Assembly: GCF_016125955.1 (NCBI RefSeq)
Contig: NZ_JADEVE010000173.1
Coordinates: forward strand, 1 to 61,844
Length of the DNA: 61,844 nt
Origin: Acetomicrobium sp. S15 = DSM 107314
GTDB taxonomy: Bacteria; Synergistota; Synergistia; Synergistales; Thermosynergistaceae
Reading direction: 5' to 3'
Below, piece by piece: positions 6,844 to 15,725 of the stretch (the stretch's first letter is position 1; the number at the start of each line of letters is the position of its first letter). Made by a program: the position numbers and the translations under genes. The notes under the pieces are model-generated. The model saw nothing but the letters and a program-made list of their open reading frames with translations, was not told the origin of the DNA and did not search any database.

Positions 6844-9546
6844 ATGGCTTCTTCCGTCTGGCAAAAAAACATAGAAGAACTAAAAAAACATCAGCCGCAC
6901 CTCGAGGCCCTTTTAGAAGAGAAAAAGGTATCACTCGATAAAGAAAACGGCCTTTCAGGACGCGAGGTCAAAGAAACGCCTTCGGGCTTTTGGGTAAAAG
7001 GCTTAACGGAACGTCCTTTTTTCGAGCGCAAAGAAAGCCAGGGGCAAAAAGCTTCGCCAAAAAGCGCCTGCGTCCTTGTTATGGGCTGCGGGACGCCTTC
7101 TTACTTCATTAAAACCCTTAAAACCCTCGGCAAATCGGTGATGGCGGTCATCGTCGTAGAACCGAATATAAATTTGCTCTTGCACTTGCTCGACGAAGTC
7201 TTCGTGTATAAGCTTTTGCCTCCTTTTGTGAGGCTCGGTTTTGCCGTAAACGATGACGACGAGCTCGTTCAAGAGCTTTTGGGCGTTACAGTTGGCCCCC
7301 TTGGGACTTTCGCGGCAGGGGATTTAGAGTGCGTCGTTCACGAGGGGGAATGCGAGGCTGGTGGTGCCTTTAACGCCGTATTTTCAAAGCTTAAAGAGCG
7401 CATACTTATCAACCTGCAACTAATAGGAAACTCGGTGGAAGACACGCTTTTGGGCCTGCGCCAGATGGCGCTTGCCTCCCCCTGGGTCGTCTTTGGGCCA
7501 AAGCTCAGACATTTAGCCGGCGCCTTTAAAGATAGGCCCGCCGTCGTGGTTTCGGCAGGGCCATCGCTCGATAAAAACTTCGAGCTCCTTAAAGGAAAAG
7601 AAGACCGCCTCATCATAATCGCCACGGACACGGTGCTCAGGAAGCTCCTTAAAAACGGCATTAAACCTCACATAGTTTGCGCCTTGGAAAGGGGCCTCGT
7701 GGTTTTTGACAAGCACTTTAGAGACGTCGTAAAAGACTACAAGGAAGAGCTAAAAGACGTGCTTTTGGTGGTGCAGTCGGTTTGCGTGCCACAAATCGTC
7801 GGCACCTGGCCCGGCCCCAAGGCGGTTATAGGCAAAGCAGGCCTACCCCTCGACTTGTGGGTTGTGGCACAGCTTTTGGGCGGAGACGTAATTTCGTCAG
7901 GCGCCTCCGTGGCCCACATGTGCGCTACCGTAGCGGCAGCGCTTGGAGCTTCTTCCATCGCCCTCATAGGCCAAGACCTCGCCTACGGCCCTGAAGGCTT
8001 TACCCACAGCAAAGACACGGCCTGGGAAAAAGAAAAGTCGGGCGACGCCGCAGTGCCTAAAGAAAACCGCATCGAAGTTCCAGGGGCTTTGGGCGGGACC
8101 GTTTACACAAACAGGATATGGCTCATGTTCATCCGCCTTTTTGAACAGATGATACCGTCTCTTAAAGAGTCTGGCATAAACGTTTACGACTGCACCGAGG
8201 GGGGCGCGCTCATAAAAGGAACAGCTATAATACCTTTTAATGAGTTTTTAAGCAACTTCGTGGACTCACTTGAACCTCTTGACGTTACGCCATCTCAGGC
8301 GGCGACTTTAGCGGCAGAAGAAGATATAGTTTCCTCAGCGGAGCGCGTGCTTAAAAAAATCGACGAGGGCATAGGGGGCTTTAAGCTCTCTTTAAGCCTT
8401 TTGGACCGCCTCGAAAAAGAAAAGGCGCGCGTAACCTCACCCGGCCTTTCACCCGCCCAAAGGCAAAAGCTCGCTTACGAAGCTTCTTCTGTGATCGACG
8501 CGCTCCACGCCCAAAACAGGGTGTTAGAGTTTTTGGGGCAGACCTACGCGTACGCAACGCTACTTGAAATCATACGAACGCGGGAGCTAAGGGATATAGA
8601 GATGATCAAGCGGTGGGAAAAGGCCCACGATGAACTCATAGCGGCCCACCGGGTGGCCGCCAATTTTGCGATTCGATGGCTCAACTACACAAAAGAGGCG
8701 CTTAGCTCCTTCGTAAACGCGCCTCGAAATGTTTTGCCTTTTGACCTAAAGCCGCTTGCCGAGAAAGAAGCGTTAAAGCATTTAGAAAGCTTACTCGACG
8801 AAAGCGAGGCTTCAAGCGCCGCCCTAAACAAACCGCTGATAGATAACATCATCGCCAGGTGCGACCCCATTTCAGCAGACTGGCCATACAAAGTGTTTTG
8901 GAAGCTTGCCCTTCACCTTGAAAGCGAAGGCAGGTGCGAAGAGGGATGCGCTTTTATCTTTAAGGCCATAAAGCTGCTTGAAGATAGCACAGTCCAAACA
9001 GAAGAAGCAACCGCAATACTTAAAGATTGGGCGCGCCTTTTGGCTTCGCCCGACCTGTGCCGCCTCCCTCAAATAGAAACGGCAAAGGTAGCTTTAGGTA
9101 ACGCCCTGCGCTACGCCCCTGAGGACGAAGAGATACAAAGCATGTGGAAGTCGCTTACCGAGCAAGAATACGTTACCTTTAGCGACCTCTTGCAAGTTGA
9201 CCCTGAAAATGCCGCGATAAAGTGGAGGAAGCGCAAAGCCGAGGTCGAAAGCCTTATCGCCTGTGGCAAAGTCTTTGAGGCGCTCGGTGAAGCCTGGGAA
9301 ATGGCAGAAAGCTTCTTGCAAGACCTACCAGATGAAAGCAGGGCTATGGCTTCTTGGTGCCTTTCTACGGCAGAAAAACTCATCCCCGCTTTGGGCGAAA
9401 AAGACGAAAGGATCGAGGCCTTTTTAGAAAAAATTAAGCAAAACCTCGACATTTTTAAAGAGCTTAGCGTTCCCGTGCCGGCGGGCCTTGCTAAAGAAAT
9501 ATTTTCTGGATTTGAGCTAAAGTTTGAAGCCACAAAGGCCGAATAA
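6844..9546 (+). CDS. motility accessory factor (Maf/DUF115) flagellin glycosyltransferase
   Basis: Maf proteins transfer nonulosonic acids such as pseudaminic acid from CMP-sugar to serine or threonine of flagellin in the cytoplasm. The 900-residue product has the DUF115/MptE-like core at about residues 220-400, with VVVSAGPSLDKN near 232, IATDTVLRKLLKNGIKPH near 260 and a later GQDLAYGPEGFTHS segment near 375. The C-terminal half is long, helical and probably TPR-like. It sits between csrA and flagellin, and the pseudaminic acid operon lies 6 kb downstream, so a CMP-pseudaminate donor is a reasonable inference. The symbol maf is avoided because it is shared with another family. Confidence 0.9.
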   Translation: MASSVWQKNIEELKKHQPHLEALLEEKKVSLDKENGLSGREVKETPSGFWVKGLTERPFFERKESQGQKASPKSACVLVMGCGTPSYFIKTLKTLGKSVMAVIVVEPNINLLLHLLDEVFVYKLLPPFVRLGFAVNDDDELVQELLGVTVGPLGTFAAGDLECVVHEGECEAGGAFNAVFSKLKERILINLQLIGNSVEDTLLGLRQMALASPWVVFGPKLRHLAGAFKDRPAVVVSAGPSLDKNFELLKGKEDRLIIIATDTVLRKLLKNGIKPHIVCALERGLVVFDKHFRDVVKDYKEELKDVLLVVQSVCVPQIVGTWPGPKAVIGKAGLPLDLWVVAQLLGGDVISSGASVAHMCATVAAALGASSIALIGQDLAYGPEGFTHSKDTAWEKEKSGDAAVPKENRIEVPGALGGTVYTNRIWLMFIRLFEQMIPSLKESGINVYDCTEGGALIKGTAIIPFNEFLSNFVDSLEPLDVTPSQAATLAAEEDIVSSAERVLKKIDEGIGGFKLSLSLLDRLEKEKARVTSPGLSPAQRQKLAYEASSVIDALHAQNRVLEFLGQTYAYATLLEIIRTRELRDIEMIKRWEKAHDELIAAHRVAANFAIRWLNYTKEALSSFVNAPRNVLPFDLKPLAEKEALKHLESLLDESEASSAALNKPLIDNIIARCDPISADWPYKVFWKLALHLESEGRCEEGCAFIFKAIKLLEDSTVQTEEATAILKDWARLLASPDLCRLPQIETAKVALGNALRYAPEDEEIQSMWKSLTEQEYVTFSDLLQVDPENAAIKWRKRKAEVESLIACGKVFEALGEAWEMAESFLQDLPDESRAMASWCLSTAEKLIPALGEKDERIEAFLEKIKQNLDIFKELSVPVPAGLAKEIFSGFELKFEATKAE

Positions 9547-9629
9547 AGAAAAGAGGGGGTGGTGCCATAGATAGCAGAAGGTAGGGGAAAAGTTTTTAAA
9601 CAGCAACAGTTTTTGTTCCAACGGCAGAG

Positions 9630-9637
9630 CAAGGATG
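9630..9637 (+). promoter_or_regulatory. CsrA binding motif BS1 in the flagellin leader
   Basis: CAAGGATG matches the CsrA consensus CANGGANG exactly. It lies in the loop of a short hairpin formed by GGCAG (9623-9627) and CTGCC (9640-9644), the presentation CsrA prefers. It is 29 bases upstream of a second motif that covers the ribosome binding site. Confidence 0.65.
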
Positions 9638-9658
9638 CCCTGCCCGAGCATCAAAAAA

Positions 9659-9666
9659 CAAGGAGG
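9659..9666 (+). promoter_or_regulatory. CsrA binding motif BS2 overlapping the flagellin ribosome binding site
   Basis: CAAGGAGG matches CANGGANG exactly and contains the Shine-Dalgarno AGGAGG (9661-9666), ten bases before the flagellin ATG at 9677. A CsrA dimer bridging this site and the one at 9630 would block initiation, as described for the hag leader in Bacillus subtilis. Confidence 0.65.
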
Positions 9667-9676
9667 TTGAAAAGTT

Positions 9677-12028
9677 ATGAGAGTTTACCACAATATTCCC
9701 GCTCTTTTTACTTACAACGCTTTAAACAGCACCAATGAAGCCCTGCAGAAGTCCATTAACAAGCTATCGACAGGTTTAAGGATCAACACCGCTGCCGACG
9801 ACGCGGCGGGCCTTGCCATAAGCGAGAAGATGAGGGCTCAGGTTCGAGGCCTCGATATGGCCGTGAGGAACGCCCAGGACGGCATATCGATGATCCAAAC
9901 TGCGGAAGGCGCACTGAACGAGACCCACTCGATCCTTCAGAGGATGAGGGAACTGGCAGTACAGGCCGCAAACGACACGCTAACGGCAAACGACCGCCAG
10001 GTCATCCAGCTTGAGATCGACCAGCTTAAAGAAGAGGTTGACCGCATCGCCTCGACCACGCAGTTCAACAAGAAAAAGCTCTTAGACGGCACGGCGTCTG
10101 TCCTTTGGTCAGCGGACAAGCTCGAGACCAAGGCCTTCGTGCGCGGCAGCCTGCGCCAAGTTGACCAGTTCGGCCAGAAGGCGGCCGCCGAAGGCAACTT
10201 TAAGATCTCCATCAACGCCACTCCGGGCCAGGGGCAAATTCAAAAAAGCGACGTGTTTAAGATCAAGCACGAAGACGTCATGATGAACGTGAGCGTAAAC
10301 ACGCTCAAAGGCGTCAATGACGTCAGCATCGACGGCCTCCCTGCCGGAGATTACAAGCTTAGTCTTGCAATTGGTCAGATATCAATTAACTCGACTGGTA
10401 CTACTATAAATAGTATTGACTTGAGTGCAGCTGCAAACCTGGTGAGCTATTATGGTTATAGCGGAGTCATCGTGGCAGGTAGCGCTGCTTCAGCAAATGC
10501 CAACATACTCTTTGAGGTTATTGCTGTAAACACCGCAGCGGGCCAGGTTACGTTCCGCGGCGTCTCTTACGTATTGGACAAAGACGGCAACATGAATAAT
10601 TACGTAGACGAAAATATAGTCGTCCCTCTCGCTGGGAATGGATTGACTGCTTATAACGGTCTCGGAGTGACAATAGACCTTACGCTGTCAAGTATTTCCA
10701 AGGCAGATAAGGGTGACAAACTTGTCTACCAAGTAAACGCTAAGGCAGATGTATCTAGCAACGAAATCGTAGCCACATGGGATTTTGAGGTTAACTCCGC
10801 ATGGCCTTTAGGCTGGAACGGCGCGGGCTCGCTGGCATTTGCCTTTAATAATGCTGGCATCGACAACAAGACCGTCCACTTTAGGACGTTCTACCTCAAC
10901 ACCGCAAACGGCGTCACTTACGAGGGCGACATCAGTGCCCGCTTCGGCTCTTTGACGGGGATTGTAGCAGATGAATCCGTGATGGGCGCAAGCTTCACGG
11001 CGGCTTACATCGGGCAGGTCGCAGCTGATGACGTCATGCTCCGCGACCTCGACCGCTTCTGGGACGCTAACGGGCGCTTTTTGCTTGAAGATCCTCAAAC
11101 CATAACGCTCATCCAGGGTGACGGCACAAAGGCTTCTGTTACGCTATACGCCACAGACACTATCAGAAACGTCCAGGAAAAGCTCAACGCCGCGATCCGC
11201 GACCAGTTGGGCCAGGGCCAATACGTGTCGAGCAATGCCGATAAGTTTGTAACTTACGTGTCCGAAGGCGATGATAAGGCCAATACGCCTGAGGCCCTCG
11301 CCGGGACCTTCGTCATCCGAAGCGTCGTCGCCGGAACTAACGGCGAAATAGCTTTTGCCGGTGACGAAGACGTCATAAAGGCCTTGAGCCTCAGCGTAAT
11401 CCAAAACTCCAAGGAAAACGAGTTCCGCGTATCAGTCCAGGATGCCCACAGCGGCGCCACGGTAGCTTCCAACACCAAGGTGACGGGTAACATGCTTATA
11501 GGCATAGTGCACCCGAACGTCGACGTCGAGTTTGACCCGATGGCCGACATCGCTATCGCCTGGAACGACAACACGAAACAGTTTGAACTTTCAGCCGAAA
11601 CGACCACCTATGAAACTTATCTACATCTGGCCGACAACTCCACGGTGTTTCAGATCGGCGCCAACGAGAGTGAAGACATGGGCATAGACATCGGCAACAT
11701 GTCGTCTCGCGCTCTTGGCATCCACAGGGTGCTGGTCACCGACCGCGACTCGGCGTCCCGTTCCATAACGATCATAGACTCTGCCTTGGACCGCGTTTCT
11801 AACCAAAGGGCAAAGCTCGGCGCATATCAAAACAGGTTGGAACACACCATAAATAACTTGAACACCGCTTCTCAGAACCTGACCGCTGCCGAAAGCCGCA
11901 TCCGCGACCTCGACATGGCCCAGGAAATGATGAACTTTACGAAGCTTCAAATACTCATGCAGGCCGGTAACGCGATGCTAGCTCAGGCTAACACGCTGCC
12001 TCAGGCAGTGCTCCAGCTCTTGCGGTAG
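9677..12028 (+). CDS. flagellin with a large variable domain
   Basis: Structural subunit of the flagellar filament, 783 residues, much longer than common flagellins. The conserved D0/D1 helices are at residues 1-140 ([20 protein letters not shown] near 27) and at about 690-783, ending in [10 protein letters not shown]. The middle 550 residues form a large Ser/Thr-containing surface region that is a plausible Maf glycosylation target. Codon use shifts to AT-rich in patches at about 10,360-10,500 and 10,590-10,790, suggesting recombination in the variable part. The leader has two CsrA motifs and the gene ends at a strong hairpin. Confidence 0.96.
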   Translation: MRVYHNIPALFTYNALNSTNEALQKSINKLSTGLRINTAADDAAGLAISEKMRAQVRGLDMAVRNAQDGISMIQTAEGALNETHSILQRMRELAVQAANDTLTANDRQVIQLEIDQLKEEVDRIASTTQFNKKKLLDGTASVLWSADKLETKAFVRGSLRQVDQFGQKAAAEGNFKISINATPGQGQIQKSDVFKIKHEDVMMNVSVNTLKGVNDVSIDGLPAGDYKLSLAIGQISINSTGTTINSIDLSAAANLVSYYGYSGVIVAGSAASANANILFEVIAVNTAAGQVTFRGVSYVLDKDGNMNNYVDENIVVPLAGNGLTAYNGLGVTIDLTLSSISKADKGDKLVYQVNAKADVSSNEIVATWDFEVNSAWPLGWNGAGSLAFAFNNAGIDNKTVHFRTFYLNTANGVTYEGDISARFGSLTGIVADESVMGASFTAAYIGQVAADDVMLRDLDRFWDANGRFLLEDPQTITLIQGDGTKASVTLYATDTIRNVQEKLNAAIRDQLGQGQYVSSNADKFVTYVSEGDDKANTPEALAGTFVIRSVVAGTNGEIAFAGDEDVIKALSLSVIQNSKENEFRVSVQDAHSGATVASNTKVTGNMLIGIVHPNVDVEFDPMADIAIAWNDNTKQFELSAETTTYETYLHLADNSTVFQIGANESEDMGIDIGNMSSRALGIHRVLVTDRDSASRSITIIDSALDRVSNQRAKLGAYQNRLEHTINNLNTASQNLTAAESRIRDLDMAQEMMNFTKLQILMQAGNAMLAQANTLPQAVLQLLR

Positions 12029-12038
12029 CAGTAGCACG

Positions 12039-12061
12039 AAGGAGGGGGCTTCCCCCTCCTT
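12039..12061 (+). terminator. terminator after flagellin
   Basis: A 10-base stem AAGGAGGGGG (12039-12048) / CCCCCTCCTT (12052-12061) with a three-base loop lies ten bases after the stop. The immediate tail is C-rich, with a T run only about 30 bases later, so it may also protect the 3' end of an abundant mRNA. Confidence 0.65.
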
Positions 12062-12193
12062 CCCCCTTTGGGGTCAGGTCTTTAATTTTTTTGTTTCTTA
12101 GCTTCCCCTAACTTTATACCTACCCCGTGGGGGATTAGTTTTTGCTTTTTTAATGTTTTTTAAGACTGTCGCAATCTTAAAGGGGGTTAAACC

Positions 12194-12592
12194 GTGAGCG
12201 CGGGCGGCCTCGACAGCCTAAAACAGGTTTCTCATGAAGGAAGTTTTTTGCGGGAAATAGCAACTGAGGCGGGCAGACGCCTCTTAAAAAACGGTCCTAT
12301 TGAGGTTGAGGCTCCTTTAAAGTTGGCCGAAGGCAGGCGGCAGGAGCAGGAAGCTGAACCTGCCCTCGCCAAAGAAGGGCTTGCCTCCGCCGTTCGTAAG
12401 GCAGAAGAAATGGCCCGCATCTTCGACAGGAGTTTGCGCTTTGAATATGTGGAAGAGGCCGGCATGTACCAGGTTCACGTCATCGACACCGTCAGGGATG
12501 AAGTGATCCGCAAGATTCCGCCGGATGAGCTCATCCGCTTTATCGCATACATAAACGAAATGCTCGGCGCTCTGCTCGATGTGGAAGCCTGA
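12194..12592 (+). CDS. flaG: FlaG family flagellar protein
   Basis: Small flagellar protein linked to filament length control, 132 residues. The C-terminal FlaG domain is plain: LRFEYVEEAGMYQVHVIDTV near residue 78, then EVIRKIPPDELIRFIAYINEMLG at the end (in part). The N-terminal 60 residues are variable, as usual. Start is GTG 12194 after AAAGGGGGTT. It follows flagellin by 165 bases and its first 45 bases have a decayed copy at 13647, beyond the Rpn pseudogene. Confidence 0.87.
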   Translation: MSAGGLDSLKQVSHEGSFLREIATEAGRRLLKNGPIEVEAPLKLAEGRRQEQEAEPALAKEGLASAVRKAEEMARIFDRSLRFEYVEEAGMYQVHVIDTVRDEVIRKIPPDELIRFIAYINEMLGALLDVEA

Positions 12593-12659
12593 AGTTATAA
12601 TCGCAAATCAGGCCTAACGATGTTGCCTGTCAAAGACTGGCGTGGCAGCAGGCTTTGGG

Positions 12660-13589
12660 TTAGTCAAGCATCTTTAAAACTTCCGACTTAGACTCGGCGT
12701 CGAGTATGGCTTCGGCGGCTGCGTCGAGCTTCGCTTCGTCGTTTATCGAACGTATCTTTTCTTTTTCCCAATGCGTTAAGCCGAATTTGCGGCGAAGCTG
12801 TTTTATCAAGGTGGTTTGTTTGCCTTCCATCTTGCCGCGCTTTATCAGCTTCTCAGCCAGTGACGGCATCACTTCTTCACCTCCGAGTTTCTTCACTATT
12901 TCCCACACGGTCTCTTCTTCTACGTCCAAGGCATAGATCATGTACCAAAATAAGGTCAGTTTGTCCCTCTCGGGCAGTAATATTATATCAGTTACGCCCA
13001 TGATGCTTGAGGCATCTTGGCGGGGCACGTATTTCATAAGTTCAAGGCTTGCGGCAAGGAATGCGTTGCCTTTGGCTTTTTGCCTTATTTCTTCGTCTGA
13101 AAACAGGCTTAAGTCGATTAGGGCGTATTTAAATTCAGGCATGTAAGGCTTTATCGTTTCTTTTTAGCTCTTAAATTGGCCTTGGAAGTTCGTAGGTATG
13201 TTCCACTCCTGGCCGCCATGGTATACGACTACTGGTATTATAGGCGTTAGGGGTTTGTTTTCTTTCTTCCGTTCATCCCATGTCGCGTACATATAGCCCA
13301 GCATTTGAAGCAACACGCCCTCATCGGGATAAGATTTGTGCTCGAATATGAAATAGACTTGAGCCTTTGTGTCGTCTATATTGCATTTTACTGCCAAGTC
13401 CATGTGATACTTCGTATATCTCCTGACCTTTTCCGTCGGAAGCATCTTCATGTTGTTTAAGCTTATTTCCGTGGAGAGCTCCTGAGGCAAAAACTCCTCG
13501 ATGAACTGTTTTACGTTCACGCTGTCTGACATTACGGCCTTAAAAAACCTGTCGTGAGGGTCCTTAGGAGATAGGTCTTTTTCTTTCAT
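12660..13589 (-). pseudogene. Rpn/YhgA-like PD-(D/E)XK nuclease family protein, interrupted by an in-frame stop
   Basis: Members of this family (often labelled Transposase_31 or recombination-promoting nuclease) are mobile-associated endonucleases. The N-terminal part (13589-13164) has KDPHDRFFKAVM, YFIFEHKSYPDEG with the E-x-K catalytic pair near residue 95, and PIIPVVVYHGG. It stops at TAA (13164-13166). The same frame resumes without any shift as KETIKPYMPEFKYALIDLS, the normal continuation of the family, to 12660. One nonsense codon therefore splits an otherwise complete gene. ATG 13589 is chosen because GGAGG lies eight bases upstream. Either half may still be made; function is probably lost. 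Confidence 0.8.
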
Positions 13590-13951
13590 GAAAGATGCCT
13601 CCAAATCTAATAGATTGAGTTTCTATATCGACACGGCTTATTTTACATGAGCGCGGGCGGCCTCGGGCGGCCTAAAAACAAATTTCTCTTTAAAATGGCG
13701 ATCGAAGCCCATTCAGCGAGATCATATTACCACTGACAGCTCTCATTTTTTACGTTATGCAATAAACAAGCTGCCGTTTGTGTTTTGTAAAGCGTGGTCG
13801 CGCGTCGATGGGATATTTGCCATCGAACCGGTGCTGACCGGGCCGTTTGCATCGTCCTCATATTCGCCGAGCCTCTTGCGTCTAAGGGCGGTCGGGTCGA
13901 GTGTATAATATGGGCGAACGCGGAGCTGAAGCGGCAAAAGGAGAGCAAGGA
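13590..13951. other. spacer with a decayed copy of the flaG 5' end
   Basis: At 13647-13664 the bases ATGAGCGCGGGCGGCCTCG match the flaG start (12194) except for the first base, and similarity continues loosely to about 13700 (CGGCCTAAAA...TTTCTC, then GCGATCGAAGC against GCAACTGAGGC). The frame is not maintained. The remaining bases to 13951 hold no gene I can support. A 12-base AAGCTGCCGTTT at 13768 recurs at 14944. Confidence 0.5.
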
Positions 13952-14374
13952 TTGAAAACCATGGTGCGTGTGCACGAAGACCTCATAATAAAAGTCGTCG
14001 TTCCGATTTTGGAAGAGCTAAAGGAAATAGCAGGGGCCTACCTTTTTGGTTCAGCTCTGGAGCTGTGCCGGCCAGACAGCGACGTCGACATAGGGTTGGT
14101 CATAAAGCCGTTGAGCGGGGAGCCTGAAACCTATTACTTTAAGACGGCTCTTGCTGTAGAGAATCGCCTTGGTCGGCTCGATGGGCACCCTTTTGACATC
14201 ATACCTTTGAATACGGCTAACAGCATTTTTGCCTTTAAAGTGATAAAAAACGGGCATTTGATCTACGATCGAGATCATGAAACGATCACCGACTTTATTG
14301 AAATCATAAGCCGCCGCTATGGGGAAAATTACCCACGCTATATTAAAAGCCTAAAAGACATTGTGGGAGCATAA
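13952..14374 (+). CDS. mntA: MntA-like minimal nucleotidyltransferase antitoxin
   Basis: MntA proteins neutralise HepT toxins by transferring nucleotides to them. The product of about 140 residues has the nucleotidyltransferase signature YLFGSALELCRPDSDVDIGL near residue 28, with the GS and DxD catalytic elements intact, and a later HPFDIIPLN segment. Start TTG 13952 has AAAGGAG eight bases upstream; ATG 13961 with AAGGA is equally possible. It is followed three bases later by a broken hepT, so the antitoxin has outlived its toxin. Confidence 0.8.
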   Translation: MKTMVRVHEDLIIKVVVPILEELKEIAGAYLFGSALELCRPDSDVDIGLVIKPLSGEPETYYFKTALAVENRLGRLDGHPFDIIPLNTANSIFAFKVIKNGHLIYDRDHETITDFIEIISRRYGENYPRYIKSLKDIVGA

Positions 14375-14377
14375 GAG

Positions 14378-14813
14378 ATGACCTTAGATATAGAGCGCAT
14401 CGAACGGAAGATCGCCTATATTCGTGAGCAGATAAATACTATTAACAAAATAAACTTGTGGAGAACAAGATATTTTTCAAGACCCGTTGAAGCTAAGTGG
14501 CTTAAAGTATCTTTTACAGACGAGCATCGAAGCGATGATCGACATAGCCTAGCCTGTGGCTGCCAAAGAGTTTTGTTACCCACCAAACGACGCTCGAGAT
14601 ACCCTGAAGGTGCTAATGGAAAAGGGTGTTATTTCAGCCTCAGAGTTTGATACCTATGTTGCTATGGTGGGCCTTCAGAACCGTCTGGTTCATGGTTATG
14701 AGAGGGTATCGGCTGAAGTGTTGTATGAAGTTGTAACAAAACAACTAGACGACTTCGAGAAATTTATCGGATCAATTATGCCGATAATTCGCTCAAGAAA
14801 ATCAGACCGTTAA
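14378..14813 (+). pseudogene. hepT: HepT-like (DUF86, HEPN) toxin, frameshifted and with a nonsense codon
   Basis: HepT toxins are HEPN RNases. The gene starts in frame 1 (MTLDIERIERKIAYIREQI). After about 25 codons the family sequence moves to another frame: GEQDIFQDPLKLSGLKYLLQ, then TSIEAMIDIA, an in-frame TAG at about 14549, then PVAAKEFCYPP. The catalytic R-x4-6-H motif survives as NRLVHGYE near 14683. Two lesions, one indel near 14455 and one stop, make the toxin non-functional. The upstream antitoxin gene is intact. Confidence 0.78.
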
Positions 14814-14956
14814 TCTAAAAAATAGCCACCCATTGTCCTGTGGTTCAGATACTGGATTGATTGTAAGTCCTTAAGACGTCTCCTGCGGGTTTTTGCATAG
14901 ATATGGCGAGCTCGCCCTGCCTTTACACCGCGTAAAACCCACAAAGCTGCCGTTTA

Positions 14957-14973
14957 TTTACGCTCACATCCAC
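14957..14973 (-). repeat. short hexamer-type repeat at the truncated mazF end
   Basis: On the minus strand GTGGATGTGAGCGTAAA follows the hexamer pattern of 5825-5949 and supplies the mazF stop codon (TGA at 14966-14964). Confidence 0.55.
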
Positions 14974-15215
14974 TTCTGCATAATGCCAGTTGCCACTGAA
15001 GGAAAAAGCAGGCCGGCTTCCTTCCATTTTGTAATCAAATGGTCACCAACCAATATTCGATCACTCCTGCTCGTTACAGCAGCGATGATAACTTCTTGAC
15101 GGCCTTGATGATAAGCGTCTGAGCTCACTATCAATGCGGGGCGCCGCTTTATGCCGGTCTCGTCGGAAAAGACGAAGTTAACCAGCACTATGTCTCCTCG
15201 CTTATACTCGATCAT
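14964..15215 (-). CDS. MazF/PemK-like endoribonuclease toxin, C-terminally truncated
   Basis: MazF-family toxins cleave mRNA. The N-terminal core is typical: YKRGDIVLVNFVFSDETGIKRRPALIV, in part, then EVIIAAVTSR near residue 50 and the GDHLITKWKEAGLLFPSVATG segment. Normal family members continue for about 20 more residues; here the frame ends as QKWM because it runs into a GTGGATGTGA hexamer-repeat sequence. ATG 15215 matches the family start and overlaps the upstream HTH gene by 14 bases, so translation is coupled. Activity is doubtful without the last strand and helix. Confidence 0.75.
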   Translation of the reverse strand: MIEYKRGDIVLVNFVFSDETGIKRRPALIVSSDAYHQGRQEVIIAAVTSRSDRILVGDHLITKWKEAGLLFPSVATGIMQKWM

Positions 15216-15483
15216 AGGCCCCGTCTTTTTCGTTGTCCCAAACTTCGGCAAGCACTGGGTCTACTTCGGCTGTAAGCGCAATTAAACCGTTGGCGTCATT
15301 CTCAAATGCGCTTTTTTTGAGGGCTTTATCAAGCTCGTCCTTGCGGAAACGCCAAGAGCCTCTCTTGCTGGTCCTATAACCCGTCAATTTTTTCTCGTGG
15401 CAAAGCCTGTAAATTGTCCGCTTTGATACCCGCAGACGCTTAGCAGCCTCATCTACCGTAAACCACTCTTGTTGTGTCGTCAC
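15202..15483 (-). CDS. excisionase-type helix-turn-helix antitoxin/regulator
   Basis: A 93-residue DNA-binding protein. Residues 7-55 form the MerR/excisionase (HTH_17) domain: WFTVDEAAKRLRVSKRTIYR, then the wing GSWRFRKDELD. The C-terminal 40 residues are acidic and would suit toxin neutralisation. It overlaps the mazF-like gene by 14 bases, the usual antitoxin-toxin order. Start is GTG 15483 with GGAGA upstream. Role as antitoxin is inferred from position and size. Confidence 0.75.
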   Translation of the reverse strand: MTTQQEWFTVDEAAKRLRVSKRTIYRLCHEKKLTGYRTSKRGSWRFRKDELDKALKKSAFENDANGLIALTAEVDPVLAEVWDNEKDGAYDRV

Positions 15484-15578
15484 GCTTTTGTCTCCACGTC
15501 TTTATTTATCAAGTTCTGGCAAAAGTTTAGCTTTTTGGCAAGAATTTGCAACCACTTGAGGCCACTAATCTTTGTTTT

Positions 15579-15640
15579 CTCTCACCTTCATATCCACGCT
15601 CATTTGTTCACATCTCACGCCTTACGTTTCACATCCCCAT
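15579..15640 (-). repeat. degenerate hexamer repeat upstream of the HTH/mazF pair
   Basis: The plus strand reads CTCACCTTCATATCCACG..., i.e. GTGAAG/GTGGAT-like hexamers on the minus strand, with more drift than at 5825-5949. It lies between the toxin module and pseI. Confidence 0.5.
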
Positions 15641-15725
15641 TTAGCCTCGCTTAACCCTTGTCTTTATCGCTCGCTCTCGCTTTCGCCACATATTTTCAAG
15701 GGTTCATTGTCGCTATAGCCTCACT

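Noticed and set aside
9544-9570. Sigma-28 promoter directly before flagellin (TAAA, 16 bases, GCCATAGA)
   Set aside because: Only about half of the -10 element matches the consensus. Not strong enough to list as a feature.
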